Positions 22,733 to 34,308 of a stretch of DNA of 64,000 bases are shown here, one piece after another. How positions within the stretch are numbered: position 1 is the first letter of the stretch; each line of letters begins with the position of its first letter. This DNA comes from Hyaloperonospora brassicae. Taxonomy: Eukaryota > Oomycota > Peronosporomycetes > Peronosporales > Peronosporaceae. The notes under the pieces are model-generated. The model was not told the origin of the DNA. It did not search any database and saw only the letters and a list, made by a program, of their open reading frames with translations. The stretch is taken from positions 186,001-250,000 of the forward strand of contig CANTFL010001260.1 in assembly GCA_947650285.1 (NCBI GenBank), in the 5' to 3' direction. Both the position numbers and the translations under genes were made by a program.

Positions 22733-24686
22733 GAAGTGACTGACGGACGGAGAGCGACTCGTCGGCAATGCGGTCAATGGCAAACTGCGGCTCGGGAACG
22801 AGTGCGACATTCGCTTTTTTCGGGTCGGGGACGCGAGTCAGCGCGTGCACACGCTGTGGCCAATCAGCGCCGGCGCGCGAGCCAGTCGGTCGCGAAACTG
22901 GTCCCAGAGGTCCGGGTCCGGGTGCAAAGGTGTGCTCGTGCCACCAGCAGCTCTTTGCGCACTGTCGGTTGGCGAAAAGGCGACGGGGGGTCCGACTCGG
23001 TCCGTCGTCCTATCAGATGACAGTCGATGGAGGACGTGGACTGGTTGGTACAACACTGGGCCGACTGGGCCGACTGCTGCTGCGCCTACTGCTTCGACTG
23101 CAACGGCTGCAACGCGTTGCTGACCTCTATAGTGATGAGAAAGATGAGGAGGACATGATGAATGATGACCTGATCCTGTTGTTCGTTTGCTGCTGTTTTC
23201 GGGCCACAATAGACGGGGAAGACGTGAGTCACGCCTTCTGCTCGACGTCGAGCCACGAGCGTTTGTGGCTGCAAAACGGCCCACGGCAGCCGCTGCGGGA
23301 CGTCGGGCGTTATTTCTCTTGCTGCAACGACCGACTGCTTTGGATTCGATCGACAAAGTACCACCAGCACGACTTGTACCGCCATCGCCACCGCCACCAA
23401 ATGAATGCCCGCAGCTCCTGCGACTGCCTGCAGTGCCATCCAAAAACGCCGAGCAAAAGCTTCTCTTGCCGCCACCGGGAAACCCACGAGGAGAGGAAAC
23501 AGACGTACGCACCGGTCGCTGTGCTGTGCTCTTGTTGCTGACGTGCGCGCGGGACCATTGAAATGTACGGACATGTCGCGCCTACCAGACACGCACTTGT
23601 CAGCACGGCATGCAGACATGCAGACTTTTGACTGACAAGTCGCAGCCTATCTATCACACTGGTAAAGAAGGCTCCGGTGCAACTCGTACGGTATAGTCGC
23701 GCCCCGACAGCCGACGAGTGGCTGTGGTGGCCGATTGGCGCACGACCGCACACTACGAGTTGAGCACCGACCGATGTGTATGGGCAGGGACAGCTTTGAA
23801 AGAGATGGCTACAGTTTGTGTAAAGGCCGCCGGCCGATTCGCGACAACGCCGAAGTGGTGCGGCGACGGAAAAAAGCAAAAGGCGTGAAGTAACGCAAGA
23901 GAAGTACAGAGCGCACGAAGAAAATCAGATGGACAGTGTCGGATAGGATGCATTACTCGCTGCCTCGTCTACCCGCGACTGTCCCGCAGAGCCGCCGTAG
24001 GACAATGAAAACTTCGACTTTGACAGCAGTGCGTCTGTCTATCCAGAAACGTGAACAGTATAATAATAATAAAACTCATCGTACTGTCCGAATACTTGAC
24101 AGTCACTCGCGCACAATCAATCAGCCGCGCGATTGAAGCAATCGCATATGAGCAGGTAAACTCGAGTCTACGCTTGTCACGCGCGAGTGCATCCGCATGG
24201 AGTGGAACGACCATGAGAGTCGCTTCTACTTTCGGTTGGACAAAGTTTCGTCGATGGACAGCATCCTCACGGCCAGGAAGAGCGCCACGGACTCCACAAC
24301 TACCTGATCCTACGAAGTCACGCAGTCTTTGGTGGTGGAATGGGTAGCAGTGGTGTCGACCGTATACTTTTCTCGTCAGGCGCTCGATAGCGTCGCCACA
24401 AAGCAGTAGACGGACGACAATCGAACAATTGGTCCGTCTTTTCACACTCGTGTGTGAGCTACACGACAACAAATGATCGAGTGCTCGTGCGCGACGTGGC
24501 GGCTACGTGTTGTCTGCCTTTTACACCGAAAAAGAACCTCTGCGTCGGCCACTGTCGAATGAAAAAACACTGAAACGGGTTTTCGTTTCGATGGTTCTTC
24601 GTTGCATCGGACAAACGACGTCGCTGAGGCAGCAAAAAACCTCGACACGTTCTGTCGCGCGAGCAGTGGTGTTGGCCACTTGCTTT
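22733..24686. other. Mostly non-coding; possible unresolved spliced small gene near 23027-23570
   Basis: Two plus-strand stretches look coding but lie in different frames. One is 23027-23131, starting MEDVDWLVQHWADWADC and Cys/Trp-rich; the other is about 23190-23560 with TALDSIDKVPPARLVPPSPP and a Pro-rich run. I could not find an intron joining them in phase, so no gene is called. The rest shows nothing recognisable. Confidence 0.25.
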
Positions 24687-24887
24687 CTATCGTTCCGTTA
24701 GAAACGCGTGTACCCATGTCGAAACTTCCATTCGCGACCGACTCGACGGCCGATACCGCCGCAGCCACAGCCACAGCCACACGGCGACCGGTACAACGCC
24801 CACCGTCTTCCAGTAGCGATAGTCGATTTCAGGCGCTGAGCTGTCGCGTTTGAGCTCACTGAGAAAGTTGAGGTCCATGGCGCTCAT
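24687..24887 (-). CDS. Possible small single-pass membrane protein
   Basis: A 66-residue frame from an ATG at 24887 (MSAMDLNFLSELKRDSSAPE) with mostly GC-ending codons. It has a hydrophobic core TVGVVPVAVWLWLWL followed by an Arg-rich stretch, the layout of a short type of membrane anchor. A TATA-like tatata lies about 20 bases upstream on the minus strand. No homologue is recognised. The Trp/Leu run comes from a ctgtgg repeat, so chance is a real alternative. Confidence 0.3.
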   Translation of the reverse strand: MSAMDLNFLSELKRDSSAPEIDYRYWKTVGVVPVAVWLWLWLRRYRPSSRSRMEVSTWVHAFLTER

Positions 24888-25708
24888 GCCCACGCCCTGT
24901 TTAGTATATAACTTCCCGCGCACATGGGCTCGTACTGCCGTATGCTCTTGCGATCGCACGCTCGTCGACGAACTGGTCACGTCCAGCGGTGTTTTTCGGT
25001 TCCTAATGCAGCTCATGTGGATGCCCGTGACGCGTGCAGACGTGAGCTGGAGCTTGGAACAATAGGACATGTGCTGCTGCGACCATCGCTCAATTGCCCA
25101 AGACACTCAGTTCTTCTGCCAGGCGGCGGACCTGTCGAACGTGGGGCAGCTATCACTGCAGGCGAGAGCGGTAGTACGCGCAGTTGCAGCATGCACACTC
25201 GACTCTGGAAGCGCCAACGTCACAGGAGACCGTTTATGCTGTAAACGCAGCAGCGCCACACGCGCGAGTAGACGATGCACAGCACCGCAATGGGTCCAGT
25301 GCAAGTGCGGCGTGTCGTGCACGAAGCGCATCCGCATGATACGCAACATGCGACGTGGCCGTGCGGTCGTTGGTGCGCATGCACTGCTTGCCCCACGTCC
25401 ATGTGTCAGTCAGTACATGTCAGAGTCGTGAGACCTGCGCCGCAGTCGACCACCGAGACGAGCGACACCATCTGTTGGGGTCCGTGTCGTTTTCGCACGC
25501 GGTGATTCGCCCCATCTGCGCGGCATTTTGTCCACTCACACGCCGCTATCAGCCGCGTTTTACTGGTTCCCATCAGCAGCAGACGACCTCTTGCCAGCAG
25601 CTGCTCGTCGTCCGCTCCGCTCGTCTCTCCTGCAGTAGCAGCAGCAGCAGCAGCGACAACAACAACGACAACGGCAACAACTGCAGCGGCAACAACTGCA
25701 GCGGTACT
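24888..25708. other. Intergenic, upstream of MAK16
   Basis: No coding signal. It ends in a CAG/CAA-rich tract (about 25634-25700) that is probably the MAK16 leader. Confidence 0.4.
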
Positions 25709-26815
25709 ATGCAGCACGACGAAGTGATATGGGGCGTCATCTCGAAGCAGTTTTGCTCGTTCAAGAGCAAGTACGTGACACTTGCGAGTCCATTGACTTG
25801 ACGACTCGTCTGATCCACTTCATCGACTCACTCACTCACTCACTCGCTCACTCGCTCCCACTGTGTCTACGTGACAATGTGCGTCTCTATGTGTATTGCT
25901 CACCTCTGCTCGAACCACTTGTGGGACAGACTGCCGGGCACAGGTAACATGTTCTGCAGCAATCCGTACAGCGTGTCGGGGCTGTGCAACCGCACGGCGT
26001 GTCCATTGGCCAACAGTCGCTACGCCACGATCCGCGAGGAGGACGGCGTGTGTTTCCTTTACATGAAGACGATCGAGCGCGCGCACACGCCGAATCGGCT
26101 GTGGGAGCGCGTAAAGCTCAGCAAGAACTACACCAAGTCGCTGGCCCAGATTGACGAGCAGCTGCAGTTTTGGCCCAAGAAACTCGTGCACAAGAACAAG
26201 CAGCGACTGACAAAGATCCATCAGTACTTGATGCGCATGCGCAAGCTCACGCTCAAGACCAAGCCGAAGCTGGTGGTGATCAACAAGAAGATTGAGCGCC
26301 GCGAGAAGCGCCGCGAGAAGAAGGCCGAAGTGGCGGCAAAGCTGGACAACTCGATTGAAACAGAGCTGCTCGAGCGGCTGCAGAAGGGAACGTACGGCGA
26401 CATTTACAACTTTCCCGAACGCGAGTTCTCCAAAGTGCTCGAGACTAAGGGCAAGCGGCAGACGACGGAAGAAGAGAGCGAAGACGAAGACGAGGCCGAG
26501 TACGAGCTCGAGGGCGACGACGACGACGAAACAGAGGACGAGGACGTTGGTCAGGTGGAATACGTCGAAGATTTCCAAGAAGACGAGAGCGATCTCGAGG
26601 ACTTGGCCGACGAGTTTGCCGTGGACGACGACGGAGAGAGTGACGACGCTACCGACAGCGCAGAAGAGGAAGATGCGTCGACGAGCAAGAAGCGCAAGTC
26701 AGTGGCAGCGTCGAAGAAGAAGGCGGACAAGAAGCAGAAGAAGACGAGTGGACCGTACGTCGAGATTGAGTACGAGCAGGAGCAGGAGACGGCCAGTGGG
26801 GATCATGACTGGTAG
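25709..26815 (+). CDS. MAK16: MAK16 homologue, 60S ribosome-biogenesis factor
   Basis: Exons 25709-25770 and 25930-26815 (intron 159 bp, gtacgt...gacag) give 315 residues, close to yeast and animal MAK16. The start [20 protein letters not shown] is the family's N-terminus. Joining at phase 2 brings in [20 protein letters not shown], completing the conserved Cys cluster that binds an iron-sulphur or zinc centre in the ribosomal L28e/Mak16 fold. [20 protein letters not shown], the basic helix [18 protein letters not shown] and TYGDIYNFP are also family signatures. The C-terminal part is acidic, then Lys-rich ([19 protein letters not shown]), and ends [11 protein letters not shown] as in other eukaryotes. 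It acts in the nucleolus on pre-60S particles with RPF1. A downstream acceptor at 25943 would create a stop, which fixes the acceptor used here. The gene converges on the kinesin. Confidence 0.95.
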
Positions 26816-27129
26816 GCAATGGGGGAGGGGGCGTGACGCTGTGGCGTCGCAGCGGGTGGAAAGCACGACACGAGGAGCGGAAGTCGAAATAGAGTATGGT
26901 GTCCGCGTAACATGGAAGCGGTGGCAGGATCAAACGTGGACACTTTTGACAGGAATGCAACATGGTTCTTATGCTGCGTTTTTGCGCGTTTCGTACGTTT
27001 TTGACACTCATCCAGCGCCATTGCCAGCGTTCTTGTCGCCAGAAGGCAGCACAGCCGAGTCGGTGCCTCCTCATTACTGCAAGGCTGTCCGAATGATCCA
27101 TTACATACACGCAGAGACCACACGTGCGT
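26816..27129. other. Convergent intergenic spacer
   Basis: 314 bp between the MAK16 and kinesin stop codons; no further feature seen. Confidence 0.5.
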
Positions 27130-30100
27130 CTACTGCTGAGCGCATTCCGGGTGCTCTCCTCCATTCGGTTCTTCCTGGCTGTTTGTAGCTATCGCATCCG
27201 TCTGTGCCGGGAGTACGAAGCCACCTGCTTTGGCAGCACCTGACGAGGTTCCTTGCAGGTGAGGCGAGGCTTCAGTTGTAGCGTCGCAGTCGTCGAGATT
27301 GACGTCGTCCGTGCCCACATTCACCTCGGAAGCTTTTCTGGTAGTGCTGATGTCTCCATCGACTACCTTTGCAGCCGCAGTGGCGGGTATGTCGTACATG
27401 CCTGTGCCTCCAGTCACTTCGTCCTTCTCAGATAGTGACGACGTGTATTCCATCTGCTTCTTCTGCTCCCGGCTTGTCGTCGAATGATGACGAAGGGGTT
27501 CGTTTTCAAGGTACGACACACTCTCACTCTTCTTTTTGCAAAGCTTTGCCATCGCATCCTCGACTGACGCTAGTTGCGACTCCAGCGTTTCCACAAGCTC
27601 CATCTTTTCCTTCACCAAGGCTTGCATTTCCTGGATCTCGTGCTCGGCTTTCTCGCGTTCATCGTTCAGTGCCGCACGCATTTTCGCCTTGTCATGTAGC
27701 GCTTTATGTTTCTCATCGCGCACGGCTTCACGAAGCTCTTCGACTTGCTCCTTCAACTGGCTCAGCTCTTCATTCTTGTATGCCACCGACCGCTTGTCCG
27801 TTCGATCGTCTCGGCTTTGTGCCGGGGCCTGCTCTGCTTCGGCCAAGTGCTTTTGCAGACTTTGCACTTTGACCTGCAAGTCCAAGCGGTCCTTTTTCAG
27901 CTTACGGAACATCTCCAGCGTCTCTGTTGTCATTTTGACCCTATCCAATTTATCGATACGCGCCTTCTGTTTGTCGACAAGCTTCTCCATACTTTCGTTT
28001 GCAAGCTGGGCTTCCACCAGCTTGTTGTGGTTGTTGACAGCCTCCTTCTCTGCAGCCTTCAGCGAGTTCGCAAGACTCTTTAGCTCACCACATTTCTTTG
28101 TCACTTCATTCTCGGTCAGTTCCAGCTGAGCTTCCATCTCCTTCAGCTTAGCTTGGTACTTGGCTTGCTGCGTCTGTACCGCAGCACAAGTCTGCTGCAG
28201 CTCGTCGATTTCGTTCTGAAGCTGCTCCTCGATGCGTCTGCGTTGATCCTCAAGCATGGCGTTTTCTTTCTTCATCTGCTGATGTGCAGCCTCGAGCTCG
28301 CTGTACTCTGCTTGCAGCGTTTCTCCGCAGCTCTTTATCCGATCTTCTTGCTCACTGATCTTTTTCTCATAGTCCTCCTCCCTTGCTCCATAAGAATGCT
28401 TCAGCTCGTTCAGCTCGGCATCACTTTGCTCGACGACTGAGAGAAGTCGGTGTATTTCGTCATCCGCGTTTTTCCGGTACTCATCAAGTTCTGTCTGTGC
28501 TGTTTGATACTGCTCACGAAAGCTATCCATCTGACGCACGAGATCCTGTTGCTTTTCTTCCCACACGGTGCTTGCTGCTTCGAATTCTCGTTGCATCGCT
28601 TCCTTTTGCGCCAAAACCTCCGTGCACGATTCTTGTGCCTTCAGCAATTCGTTAGAATGCGCCTCCTGAGCGGCTTCCGCACTACTTTGGAGAGCAAGTA
28701 CTTCGTCGCGCAGTTGCGTCTGTTCCAACATCAAGCGAGCAAACTCCTTCTTTGCCAATTCTTGCTTCTTGTTCCACGCTGAGTCTTGCTCAAGCAACTC
28801 TCGTTGCGCCTTCGCCAACTCGTCCTCCAGCGCTGCGACTAGGGATTGGAGCTCAGCCTGTGTTGCTCTTGCCTCATTTAGCTTCTCCTCCCTCAGATCG
28901 TTCTGCGGCAACGCATTTTCCACACCTGCGTCACCCGATAGTGTCTTGAGCTGCTGCTCAAGCTCCAAAATCGTTTCCTGAAGCGCCATCTCTTTTCCTT
29001 CCGCGGCAACAAGACGCTGCTTACCCTGGATACGCATTTCATCCAGTTCCTCCTTCGACCTTGCCAGAGCAATTGTCAAACTTGCTACTTCTTTATCCTG
29101 CTTTTCTTGCAGACGACCAGCTGAATCGAGGTCCGTTTCTAGCGACCTCATCTTCTCTAGCAGGTCTGCGACCGTGTCCGAGCTATTCTTCGCTTCCTCG
29201 CGCAAGACGGACAAAGTCTCTTCGTATGATTGGACATCCAGCTGAAGCTTTGTACGCTCTCTGGACTCAATCTCGAGACGCTGCTGTACATGTTCCATCT
29301 CAGCGGTACTACTCTCATTTCCGGGCGTTGCCACTGTTTCACGGTCTTGCATCTGCTTCACCAGCGCGGCATAGTCTACTTGTAACGTCGTCAAAGAGGT
29401 CTGGAGTTCCCCGATGCTTTGCTCAAGCTCACTTTTGCTCGCTTCCAACTCCGCTTTTGCTGAATGAGCGTCTTCCAGCTGCGCTCGAAGCGTTGCAATC
29501 GTTGCCGAGGATGACAAGACGTCTTGCTGCACCTTTCGAAGCTTGTTTTCTTGTTCGTTGGCGGCGACCGCAAATTTCATTTTCTCTTCCGATACCTCCA
29601 TCAGCTGGGATTCCAAAGCACGCAGCTCTTCGACACAATCGTTGCGCTCACGCGAAACGTTATCCAGCGCTTTACTGACTCGCGCAAAATCTTCTTTGAG
29701 CTCGTTGTAACGCAGATCAGGTTGGTCCAGTGAGCCGACGTCCGCAACCTGCTCCTGTTCATCCGCCAAAACGCTCGAATCAGGATCGGTCTCTTGCTTT
29801 GGATGGCATAAAGTAGCATCACACGTCTGAAGGGTTGCTTGTAAGCGTTCCTTTGTATCTGACAGCTCTGACTTAACCGCAACAAGCTGCTCGGCTAACT
29901 GTGCCACTTCCGAGCGCAGGTCAATAGTATCGTCTTCTTCACATACACGCTTCTCCGTGCTGTCGCTACATTCGATCACCGGCTTTTGCGGATCCATGTC
30001 GTCTGTAGTAGCGCCTCGTTCGGCATCCGACCCCCCGTGAGTTTTCGCAAGAAGCTGATCTTTTTCCGTCACAAGGTCCTGGATACTCTGTTGCAACATT

Positions 30101-32835
30101 CCGACTTCTTCGCTGTACTTTGTCTGCATCTGTGAGATCGTCATGAGCTTCGCATCCATCTGTGCCTGCAAAACCTTCGCAATGTGCTCTTTCTCCATCA
30201 ACGCCTCACTCATCTCGCAAACATGACGTTGCGCAACCTCAATTTCCTCGCTCATTTTTTCTGCCTCTGCTTGTAGCTCTTCTTTCTCCAGAGCTGTCTG
30301 TTCGTGGTCTGACTGCAGTTGTGCAAGCTCCTGCATGATGCTTTGCAACTCTCCAGCAAGTTTCTCCACAACCAAACTTTCGAGTTGGTCTGTAACAGGC
30401 GCATCTTGTCGTGATACCGTATCGTTTTTTATCGACGGCATTTCGTTTTGCGATACAGCCTTTTGCTCTCCATTTTCCAGCGCACAAGCATCCTCTTCTT
30501 GCAGCACCAGCTCTTCCTCCTCTTCTGCTATAGACTCGACTTGTGAAGCTACCTCTGTCGACTCGACTTCATTCTCACGTAACGTCGGATAGTCAATTTC
30601 CACGTCGCACTCTACAGCGGCCAGCCGAAGAACAGTCTGTGACGCTTCCGCATCTTTCAAACCGCTATCCCGCTCATTCCCACTACTGCGCGAACTCATA
30701 CTGCCTTCATCACCAAGCGTCGAAATGGTGGCTGTCAGCTGATGTTTCTCACGGTCGAGTCGGTGCTGCAAATCACGGGACTCAAGTTTCAAGGTCTCCA
30801 GCTGACAACGGAGTGCACCCAATTCTTCTTCTGCCATTTGTTGGGTGCTGGCTTTTTCCATCTCCAGATCGTGACAGCGCTTCTTTTCCTTGACCAAAGA
30901 TTCCTGAGTAAACTCTAGCTTGGCCTTCATTTCTTCGACGAGCGTAGTGACCTTCAGCGAACTTTCTGAGCTGTGATGATCTACTTCTAGGCACCGGGCT
31001 TTCACATCTTGCCCCAGCAATTGCTTTCCATCCATAGCATGCATCGACTGCACGTTAGCCACCATGTTTGCTAGCACGTCAAACGCACGAGTACGCTGAG
31101 CATCATCGAGCAATGCACGTTTTTCGTGCACGATTGTTTCCACTGCAGCAATCGCGTCCTTGCAACTTCCATCCTGGTGAATCCAATAGACTGCCGAAAA
31201 CAGATCGAGCACGTTTTTGGCGCTATCGTCCAGTTCACTCCACGCCGGCTCAAGTTTGCTCATCGCTGGTAATGGAAGCTTGAAGTTCCCTTTTGCTGCT
31301 GAAATATCATTGACGTCTTCATTGACGTGAAAAGGTGTCTGAGGATCCACGTTTTCTTTTGCCAAAGAATGCCGTTTGTGAGGATACAGGTGGGGCAAGA
31401 AGGAACGTAGTGCCTTGATATCGGCAGGAAAGTCGCCTGGTCCCCACGTCTCCCTCGTCCGTTTGCCCCGCTGTTTGCGCTCTTTGCTCGCAGCGTTGGC
31501 TTTTGCCACAGAGGTGCTGGAAAGGATCAGCCCCATGAGTCGCGCCATCTCCGACTTGTTGCAATGCTTCTCGCTAATCAGCGCTTCGTTCTCAGCTTTC
31601 AGCGCAGTCAGCGCTTCCGAGTTCACCAGCGTTCGGAGCTCGTGCACCTCGCGCTTAAGACGGCGAAGCTGTGTCTGGTCATCAAGCACTTCATTCACAG
31701 TCGCTGTTGTCTGTATATCTTTTGCACGGGCTGCAAACTGCAGCGTACTCTTGGTTTCTTCAATGTACCTGTCGCTTGGGGTCACACAGCAGATGATGAG
31801 CGTGCGTGTGTTCCCGCCGAGTGAGTTCTGCAGGAGTCGCGTGAGCTTGCTGTCTCGGAACGGCGCATTCTGTCCGCCTCCGCCTGAGCTAGCGAGAGCG
31901 TTGATCACGCGCGCCAGCGTCAGCAGCGACTTGTTGATGTTGCCGGCTTCTCGTTGCCGAATGCCTTCGGCCCCAGTATGTCGGAGACTCTCCGATCCAG
32001 CGAGGTCGACGAGATTTAGGCTGGCCACCAGCACCGCGCCGTCCACGTCTTCCTCGGACAGCCGTCTCGAGACGTCCTTGTGCTTGCTCTCAATCACGAT
32101 CCGAAAGACGCTGTGCGAGCGCGAGCTCTTGTCGTTCATGGCCGTGTGGCCCACCGTGCGGTTCCGATTGCCCGTCTGCAGCAACGTCACAATGTCCTCG
32201 TAGTTCGTAATGATCTTCTCTTGGCATTCGACGTACACGCCTTTCTTCGGGTCTTCCCGGAGCTTCAAGTTCGCGCCTCGGTCCGTCGGCGTCAGCAGAT
32301 CTTTCACCACTTCGTTGTAGATCTCGACAAACGAGACGCGCAGCAGAAAGTCGCGGTCGCCGCACGCTGCAATGAACTGGAAAATGTCGTCGACGGCCAA
32401 CTGCAAGAGCCCCGAGCGACTCGTCTCGGGCTCGACCGGCGCCCCGCCGTCGCCTTGCATCGTGTACGTCTTGCCCGAGCTCGTCTGTCCGTAGGCAAAG
32501 ATCGTGCCGTTGATGCCCTGCAGCGTCGAGTGCACGATGCGGCGCCCCACGCGCGCGTACATGGCGGCCGTGTCGCTGCTGGCGTCAAAGATCTCGTCGT
32601 ACTGGAACACGTTACCTTTGCCAGAGAGCGGCGCGCCCGTCTCGGGGTCCGTGAGCGACACCACGTGCAGCGACGGCACGCAGCACAGCGCGGCCGCGTC
32701 GCCCGCGCGCGTCTCCCGCTCGTTCAATGGCCGCACGCGGATGCACACGGCAATGTTCTCTGCCGCGGCAGACGTGGCGTCGGTGGCAATGGACGCGGCG
32801 TCGGCCATTTTCTCGATGCGACGCAGTAGCGACAC
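27130..32835 (-). CDS. N-terminal-motor kinesin with very long coiled-coil tail (kinesin-7 / CENP-E-like)
   Basis: An uninterrupted 1901-residue frame. The motor spans about residues 26-385: IAVCIRVRPLNERET, the P-loop GQTSSGKT (116-123), switch I NDKSSRSHS (234-242), switch II LVDLAGSE (275-282), then STLQFAARAKDIQ and the neck segment. All catalytic motifs are intact, so it should be an active microtubule motor. The rest is almost entirely coiled coil (hundreds of residues of Glu/Lys/Leu/Gln heptads) with a short non-helical C-terminus. A motor at the N-terminus with a huge tail and a neck like TATVNEVLDD suggests kinesin-7 / CENP-E, which carries chromosomes on spindle microtubules. Kinesin-15 or another large family remains possible. 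The ATG at 32835 is taken; the one at 32808 (MADAAS) is equally plausible. No intron is needed over 5.7 kb. Confidence 0.93.
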   Translation of the reverse strand: MSLLRRIEKMADAASIATDATSAAAENIAVCIRVRPLNERETRAGDAAALCCVPSLHVVSLTDPETGAPLSGKGNVFQYDEIFDASSDTAAMYARVGRRIVHSTLQGINGTIFAYGQTSSGKTYTMQGDGGAPVEPETSRSGLLQLAVDDIFQFIAACGDRDFLLRVSFVEIYNEVVKDLLTPTDRGANLKLREDPKKGVYVECQEKIITNYEDIVTLLQTGNRNRTVGHTAMNDKSSRSHSVFRIVIESKHKDVSRRLSEEDVDGAVLVASLNLVDLAGSESLRHTGAEGIRQREAGNINKSLLTLARVINALASSGGGGQNAPFRDSKLTRLLQNSLGGNTRTLIICCVTPSDRYIEETKSTLQFAARAKDIQTTATVNEVLDDQTQLRRLKREVHELRTLVNSEALTALKAENEALISEKHCNKSEMARLMGLILSSTSVAKANAASKERKQRGKRTRETWGPGDFPADIKALRSFLPHLYPHKRHSLAKENVDPQTPFHVNEDVNDISAAKGNFKLPLPAMSKLEPAWSELDDSAKNVLDLFSAVYWIHQDGSCKDAIAAVETIVHEKRALLDDAQRTRAFDVLANMVANVQSMHAMDGKQLLGQDVKARCLEVDHHSSESSLKVTTLVEEMKAKLEFTQESLVKEKKRCHDLEMEKASTQQMAEEELGALRCQLETLKLESRDLQHRLDREKHQLTATISTLGDEGSMSSRSSGNERDSGLKDAEASQTVLRLAAVECDVEIDYPTLRENEVESTEVASQVESIAEEEEELVLQEEDACALENGEQKAVSQNEMPSIKNDTVSRQDAPVTDQLESLVVEKLAGELQSIMQELAQLQSDHEQTALEKEELQAEAEKMSEEIEVAQRHVCEMSEALMEKEHIAKVLQAQMDAKLMTISQMQTKYSEEVGMLQQSIQDLVTEKDQLLAKTHGGSDAERGATTDDMDPQKPVIECSDSTEKRVCEEDDTIDLRSEVAQLAEQLVAVKSELSDTKERLQATLQTCDATLCHPKQETDPDSSVLADEQEQVADVGSLDQPDLRYNELKEDFARVSKALDNVSRERNDCVEELRALESQLMEVSEEKMKFAVAANEQENKLRKVQQDVLSSSATIATLRAQLEDAHSAKAELEASKSELEQSIGELQTSLTTLQVDYAALVKQMQDRETVATPGNESSTAEMEHVQQRLEIESRERTKLQLDVQSYEETLSVLREEAKNSSDTVADLLEKMRSLETDLDSAGRLQEKQDKEVASLTIALARSKEELDEMRIQGKQRLVAAEGKEMALQETILELEQQLKTLSGDAGVENALPQNDLREEKLNEARATQAELQSLVAALEDELAKAQRELLEQDSAWNKKQELAKKEFARLMLEQTQLRDEVLALQSSAEAAQEAHSNELLKAQESCTEVLAQKEAMQREFEAASTVWEEKQQDLVRQMDSFREQYQTAQTELDEYRKNADDEIHRLLSVVEQSDAELNELKHSYGAREEDYEKKISEQEDRIKSCGETLQAEYSELEAAHQQMKKENAMLEDQRRRIEEQLQNEIDELQQTCAAVQTQQAKYQAKLKEMEAQLELTENEVTKKCGELKSLANSLKAAEKEAVNNHNKLVEAQLANESMEKLVDKQKARIDKLDRVKMTTETLEMFRKLKKDRLDLQVKVQSLQKHLAEAEQAPAQSRDDRTDKRSVAYKNEELSQLKEQVEELREAVRDEKHKALHDKAKMRAALNDEREKAEHEIQEMQALVKEKMELVETLESQLASVEDAMAKLCKKKSESVSYLENEPLRHHSTTSREQKKQMEYTSSLSEKDEVTGGTGMYDIPATAAAKVVDGDISTTRKASEVNVGTDDVNLDDCDATTEASPHLQGTSSGAAKAGGFVLPAQTDAIATNSQEEPNGGEHPECAQQ

Positions 32836-32932
32836 ACGCGCTCCTCGTTGGGCCTCGTGGGCGGCGCGGGACGTTCACGAGTGCGCGCGCGCGGAACGAC
32901 CAAAAGGAAACCAAAGGCGATCGCCGAGGAGT

Positions 32933-33026
32933 GGGTACATTTTAGAAGAGTGAAGGTCGGTGGGAGTGGCAGATGGGTACATTTTAGAAGAGTGAAGGTC
33001 GGTGGGAGTGGCAGATGGGTACACTT
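32933..33026. repeat. 42-bp direct tandem repeat upstream of the kinesin
   Basis: Two full copies (32933 and 32975) and a partial third (33017) of a 42-bp unit beginning gggtacattttagaagagtg lie about 100 bp upstream of the kinesin start. They could contain repeated regulatory sites. Confidence 0.9.
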
Positions 33027-34308
33027 GATTGGATACAACCCGTTCAAACCGACTAAAGTTGCAAAACAGCAGCAACGGGCGAGTGTTAGTTCGATAGGGA
33101 ACGACGAGGACCAGGGGCTCGAGTGATTCCACGTGGTGGTAGTCGATTCTGGTGGCGAATCGACAAGTGCTTTGAGGTTCCGAGGGTAAACTGTATAACA
33201 AGGCTCAAGCCGCGTTCGAAAAGGACTGCGAGAGGCTCATTTAGCAGTTGCAAGAATGGTCGGAACGGAATGAGAGGCACTTTGCGGCTCGTTGACAAAC
33301 CTCACTACTGTTCTAGGGTCAACGCCATGCAGTCGTGGAGCATCGGGTGTCCGGCAAGTACCGGACTGAACGAACGCCAATAGTTTTCTGGTGTACGCTT
33401 CGAGCAGGAAACGAAACGACAGCTATCGGCACGTGGTGGCCAAAGAAGTCTACATCACGTTTTCGGGGACGTCGGGTCGCAACTCAAACGTGCTGGCAGG
33501 AGGTGATCACCTCTTGGATGGAGCAGATCAGAATGCCCAGTAGTAGTCAGCAACATGCGCTTTACAGCCTGGCAGGTAGACTATTGTCAGTATCTCGAGC
33601 AATGTTTTGGCGGCTGGAGCGAGCACTTGGCGATGACGTGATCGCGCATGTCACCCAATGGAAGCGGACATACTGTGTACTTCGGTCCGTCTTTGGAACG
33701 AAACCATCGAGGCAAGTAGAGCGGGGACAGGTGTCGCTGGAGAAAAGTGTCTAAGTGGCTTCAAAGTTCTGTGGACTTCGGCAAGTGTCAGTCAGCACTG
33801 TCGACCCGAGAGCGCAAAGCGATCCATGCAAGGTGCAAGATACACGACTCTGGCAATGCATTCAGCCAGTGGACACTAAACTGCAAGAAGCGCCACACCA
33901 TGTGGCGAGTCACGTCCAGCTACTAGATCATTTGCAAACTGCTTGTGGTTGCCAACAGGTAGAATGCACGCTTGCGGCAAACAGCGACTCGGCAGCATTC
34001 GACGATGATCCTCCGTTCAGTCCGGCAAAGAAACAACTTGGAAAGGCTTGCGTTGCTGCGTCCTCACACGACCAGTGTAGTCGTTGTCGAGAAAGTCGTC
34101 ATCGTCCAATCTGTTGTACTCGTCGTCCTGGTCCAGGGCACAGCGACAAGACACTGCAAGAGACTCGGTACATTGCGACTAGACATCGACCGCACATGCG
34201 ACGAACGGGACCAAACACAGGGATTGATCAGGCTACCAAGCACCTAAGCGCGGCTGTATTTTGCAATGACGCTAACGACCGCTGCTACAGCAACACAAGA
34301 GCGACACC
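33027..34308. other. Intergenic, no gene recognised
   Basis: Plus-strand frames of 139 and 208 residues (33335-33754 and 33755-34381) have mixed codon use and no motif; the second runs into the RPS13 3' end. Not called. Confidence 0.35.

Noticed and set aside
30239..32829. Several plus-strand frames antisense to the kinesin
   Set aside because: They lack domains and exist because the kinesin frame has regular codon bias.
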